From a virus: a DNA stretch of 23,122 nt. A program made the translations under genes and the position numbers. Under the pieces are notes generated by a model that was not told where the DNA came from, did not search any database, and saw only the letters and a program-made list of their open reading frames with translations. The stretch is taken from positions 1-23,122 of IMG/VR virus record IMGVR_UViG_3300030329_001194; one strand, 5' to 3'. Below, piece by piece: positions 22,355-23,122 of the stretch; the first letter of the stretch is position 1; each line of letters starts with the position of its first letter.

Positions 22355-22548
22355 TGAGTAGACATACAGAAAATAAAGAAGAAATATTAAAAATTCATGG
22401 CGAACTTAAGGTAATTAATACTAAGTTAGATAACCATATTGTACACTTAACAGCTAGAGTAAATACGATTTATAAAATTATTTGGGTTGTTGGTGTTATG
22501 GCGTTAGGAAACCTTTTAGGGTTAGTTAAAACTCTCCTGGTTCCATAA
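22354..22548 (+). CDS. XhlA/holin-like small membrane protein
   Basis: 64 residues. The first 38 are a charged helix with heptad spacing ('EEILKIHGELKVINTKLDNH', 'LTARVNTIY'), followed by a membrane segment about 39-57 ('YKIIWVVGVMALGNLLGLV') and a short tail. An amphipathic coiled coil before a C-terminal membrane helix is the layout of the XhlA haemolysin/holin-accessory family, and the N-terminal 'K-x-[DE]-I-x-x-x-x-x-x-L' spacing fits. It lies at the end of the virion genes where phage lysis genes often start. TAATG overlaps at both ends. No endolysin is visible, so the partner would be downstream. A non-lysis membrane anchor is possible. Confidence 0.6.
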   Translation: MSRHTENKEEILKIHGELKVINTKLDNHIVHLTARVNTIYKIIWVVGVMALGNLLGLVKTLLVP

Positions 22549-22772
22549 TGAAAGTAGCTTTGGCAATTGTTATGTGCTCTCTTGTTTATGCAGAGTGCAT
22601 GCCTCCTTATGAATTTCCCGAAAGATACCGAAGTCATTACGAATGTATGATTGCAGGATATGAAAAATCATTATCTAAAATGAAAGAAATTGGGAGAACA
22701 GATATTAATAAAGATCAAGTATTTATTAAATTTGCTTGTTATCCAGTAGAAGAACCAGGTTCAGATACATAA
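22548..22772 (+). CDS. Small secreted protein with signal peptide
   Basis: 74 residues. 'MKVALAIVMCSLVYAECMPP' is a signal peptide with a Lys, a hydrophobic core and a 'VYA' cleavage site before Glu16. The exported part has three cysteines (17, 33, 64) and 'PYEFPERYRSHYECMIAGYE'. The Cys at 17 is not in a canonical lipobox (VYAEC and not L-x-G/A-C at the cleavage point), so signal peptidase I processing is more likely than lipoprotein anchoring. It follows the holin-like gene with TAATG overlap. A spanin-like or superinfection-exclusion role in the periplasm is possible; I do not recognise a family. Confidence 0.62.
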   Translation: MKVALAIVMCSLVYAECMPPYEFPERYRSHYECMIAGYEKSLSKMKEIGRTDINKDQVFIKFACYPVEEPGSDT

Positions 22773-22825
22773 TTTTGTACCTCTAGGTCTAGACTAACAC
22801 ACTAATTAGTTGTACAAGCAATAAT
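22773..22825 (+). promoter_or_regulatory. Intergenic gap with palindromes; possible promoter/operator
   Basis: This 53-base gap is the only one of more than 12 bases in the second half of the window. It holds a perfect 10-base palindrome ACTAATTAGT (22801-22810) and a TCTAGGTCTAGA near-repeat (22782-22793). TTGTAC occurs at 22775-22780 and again at 22811 in the form TTGTACAA. No convincing -35/-10 pair at 17-base spacing was found, so any promoter call is weak. Confidence 0.3.
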
Positions 22826-23122
22826 ATGCTTCGAAAATCAATACTTTGCATTAGCGATCAACACTCTCCATATCATCATCCAGATACACTTGACTTTCTG
22901 GCTGCACTCAAGAAAGAATACAAACCCGATTGTATTGTGAATATGGGAGATGAATTAGACTGGCACAGTATTTCTTTTCATGACCATCATCCAGGATTAC
23001 GTGCACCTAAAGATGAACTTACGGAAGCTAAAGTATTCTTCCAAGAGTTACATAGTATGTTTCCTAAAATGCATTTATTGGATTCCAATCATGGAAGTCT
23101 AGTATTTAGGAAAGCAACAAGA
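22826..23122 (+). CDS. Calcineurin-like metallophosphoesterase, N-terminal part
   Basis: 99 residues, open at the window edge. The first strand gives 'ILCISDQHSPYHH' (D11-x-H13), the second 'IVNMGDELDWHS' (G41-D42 with D45) and the third 'LLDSNHGSLVFRKA' (N88-H89-G90). These are the metal-ligand blocks D-x-H, G-D-x-x-D and G-N-H-D/E in the usual order, with 'SNHG' in place of 'GNHD'. Enzymes of this fold hydrolyse phosphomono- or diesters using two metals. The final histidine blocks would be beyond the window. No good ribosome site precedes the ATG. Marine phages often carry such genes; the substrate, possibly nucleotides or nucleic acid, is unknown. Confidence 0.75.
   Translation, partial: MLRKSILCISDQHSPYHHPDTLDFLAALKKEYKPDCIVNMGDELDWHSISFHDHHPGLRAPKDELTEAKVFFQELHSMFPKMHLLDSNHGSLVFRKATR

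Noticed and set aside
1-23122. tRNA genes, CRISPR arrays, insertion sequences or integration sites
   Set aside because: I found no cloverleaf-like sequence, regular direct repeats with spacers, transposase, or attachment-type repeats in the little non-coding DNA present.

Overview
The window reads as part of the late, virion-structure module of a tailed phage. Every gene I support lies on the + strand, spacing is very tight (mostly TAATG or ATGA junctions), and the DNA is AT-rich with AGA/TTA-type codons. The first gene is the 3' end of a major capsid protein of the SU10/DUF5309 type. Marine-phage hallmarks follow: fibre repeats of the 'AELNLLDG' and 'DVKFFGATAS' kind, WYNS-anchored propeller repeat proteins and several 2-oxoglutarate (2OG) oxygenases. 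My best guess is an uncultured marine podovirus-like phage of an AT-rich alphaproteobacterium such as SAR11. The host is inference.

Layout. (1) 2-3703: capsid protein end, two small beta-rich putative head or decoration proteins, a conserved small structural protein, a head-tail adaptor, a nozzle/stopper-like protein and a 49-residue gene. Two strong stem-loops lie in the only real gaps of this part. (2) 3707-10926: host-recognition block with a 762-residue tail fibre, then three paralogous proteins built from 6, 12 and 12 Kelch-like repeats, with an unrelated 97-residue gene between the second and third. (3) 10956-15072: a coupled cassette of a coiled-coil protein, a PAPS-type sulfotransferase, four different 2OG-Fe(II) oxygenase-like proteins and a small helical protein. 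(4) 15062-22354: a beta-rich small protein, a GNAT-like protein, a glycine-zipper protein, a one-TM micropeptide, two intermediate virion-like proteins, a basic protein and a 1061-residue protein with several hydrophobic segments. The order resembles T7 gp13-gp14-gp15-gp16, so I read it as the ejected internal-virion set. (5) 22354-23122: an XhlA/holin-like membrane protein, a small secreted protein and the start of a calcineurin-like phosphoesterase cut by the window end.

How the parts may work together: the fibre and propellers probably bind the host surface, and the adaptor/nozzle and internal proteins deliver DNA. The oxygenase-sulfotransferase cassette, embedded between adsorption and ejection genes and apparently co-translated, is the most unusual part. 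Hydroxylases can create hydroxyl groups that a sulfotransferase could cap, so a virion- or host-surface-modifying pathway is a reasonable, untested idea. No tRNA, integrase, CRISPR array, insertion sequence, reverse transcriptase or recognisable endolysin was seen.
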